From Candidatus Njordarchaeota archaeon (GTDB lineage: Archaea > Asgardarchaeota > Njordarchaeia > Njordarchaeales > Njordarchaeaceae), in contig JAHKLG010000101.1 of NCBI GenBank assembly GCA_029856625.1, positions 1 through 5,538 of the forward strand: DNA of 5,538 nt, given 5' to 3'. Both the position numbers and the translations under genes were made by a program. The notes beneath the pieces are model-generated. The model saw only the letters and a list, made by a program, of their open reading frames with translations, had not been told where the DNA came from and ran no database searches. Within the stretch, counting starts at the first letter, position 1. Every line of letters begins with the position of its first letter. Below, piece after piece: positions 4,738-5,538 of the stretch.

Positions 4738-5538
4738 TTAATACATGTGAAGCGTTCCAAGCTTCTTCGCTCTCATGACCATGACTTTATATGTCAATAA
4801 CCCGATTACTAGGAAGATGATTGAGAGAACGTGTATAATTATTAGCTCGGTCCAGAATGGTGTGAGGATAATATTACCTATTATTAGCTCTTTCTCTATA
4901 AGTTCAGGTTCAATTCCTATCATTGTTGTTCTAAATAAATCGATGTAGTATGAGAAAGGTAATAGCTTAGAGATTACGAGCATAGATTCTGGGAGAGATC
5001 TGAAAGGATAGAAAACCGCCGAGAATATCATTACGATAAACTGTATAACGTTAGCACTCATGGCTGATCTCTTCATGGATATAACAAACCCAGCATACAA
5101 GTATCCAAACCCTATAAACCCAATGATTGATATCGCTAAAATATAGAGAGCTAGTGGAATATTCTTAGCCAGAAACTCCCCAGTGACTACCCAGAAGATT
5201 ATGGGAAATGTAAGCATTATGGGGAAATCCCTGATAAAAATCCTAATTAATCTAGCTAAGGGATACAAGAACTCATTAATAGGTGTCAGAAAGTTTTGCT
5301 CGAGAATACCAGTTATTTGATCATATCTTAAGCCCCCAGCAATAGTCCATATGGTATCGGATATGAAAAGGTAAATGAAAAAGCCCCATAACGTGAATAA
5401 AGCTGGCGATACCCCTGCGAAATCACCAGATTTTGGGAGGAAGAGTAGTATTGGTAAGTAAAAAACCATTATCCATAGAGCTAATTCTACGAAATCAGCG
5501 ACGAAATTAATCGGATACCGTAGGGAGATTTTCAGGAG
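4738..5538 (-). CDS. ABC-2 type transporter permease, start outside the window
   Basis: The minus-strand frame is open to the right edge. The Met at 5467-5469 is internal, because 23 more residues upstream (including KISLRYPINF and VADFVELAL) continue a typical permease N-terminus. The visible 266 residues contain about six hydrophobic segments, near residues 13-34, 43-62, 96-118, 127-153, 161-180 and the last 40 before a basic end, so this is an integral membrane protein. The stretch FYPFRSLPE, then LLPFSYYIDLFR, between the fifth and sixth segments is characteristic of ABC-2 permeases, which export drugs, lipids, polysaccharides or ions with a separate ATPase. The substrate cannot be inferred. 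An ATPase gene probably lies upstream on the minus strand, beyond the window. No link to the purine genes is evident; it converges with vapC. Confidence 0.85.
   Translation of the reverse strand, partial: LLKISLRYPINFVADFVELALWIMVFYLPILLFLPKSGDFAGVSPALFTLWGFFIYLFISDTIWTIAGGLRYDQITGILEQNFLTPINEFLYPLARLIRIFIRDFPIMLTFPIIFWVVTGEFLAKNIPLALYILAISIIGFIGFGYLYAGFVISMKRSAMSANVIQFIVMIFSAVFYPFRSLPESMLVISKLLPFSYYIDLFRTTMIGIEPELIEKELIIGNIILTPFWTELIIIHVLSIIFLVIGLLTYKVMVMRAKKLGTLHMY

Noticed and set aside
4749..4765. GAAGC/GCTTC hairpin just after vapC
   Set aside because: It has only 5 base pairs, no following T run of note, and lies within the permease coding sequence (its C-terminal codons), so it is not convincing as a terminator.

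Overview
The window looks like part of the chromosome of a thermophilic archaeon, most likely of the Thermoproteota (Crenarchaeota). This rests on archaeal-only PurP homologues, strong GGAGG/GGTGAT ribosome binding sites inside tightly overlapping genes, a TTTATATA-type archaeal TATA box, a VapBC pair of the archaeal type, and charged-residue-rich AT-leaning coding sequence. The genus cannot be fixed from this window alone.

Positions 2-3994 are the 3' part of a plus-strand purine biosynthesis operon: purT (3' end only), purE, purM and two tandem, divergent purP-family genes. The first three junctions overlap (8, 4 and 4 nt) and the two purP genes are 4 nt apart, so the five genes are probably co-transcribed and translationally coupled. 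They cover GAR formylation (PurT), AIR formation (PurM), N5-CAIR to CAIR (PurE) and AICAR formylation (PurP). Both formylation steps use the folate-independent, formate plus ATP enzymes. Genes for the other steps (purF, purD, purL/Q/S, purK, purC, purB and an IMP cyclohydrolase) are not in this window.

The most interesting item is the second purP gene (2888-3994). It keeps the whole PurP fold, but its ATP-grasp glycine-rich loop and several pocket positions are replaced, while its neighbour keeps the canonical residues. The neighbour in turn lacks the N-terminal segment that the divergent copy retains. The divergent copy may be a regulatory or structural partner, or an enzyme with a different activity. 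One candidate activity is the final IMP-forming step, for which no gene is visible here.

Positions 3995-4107 hold a short AT-rich intergenic region with a weak T-rich terminator candidate, a TATA box and small repeats. A vapBC toxin-antitoxin pair (4108-4730) follows on the plus strand. From 4738 to the window end, on the minus strand and converging on vapC with a 7-nt gap, lies the C-terminal part of an ABC-2 type membrane permease whose start is outside the window. No tRNA, rRNA, CRISPR array or insertion sequence was seen.
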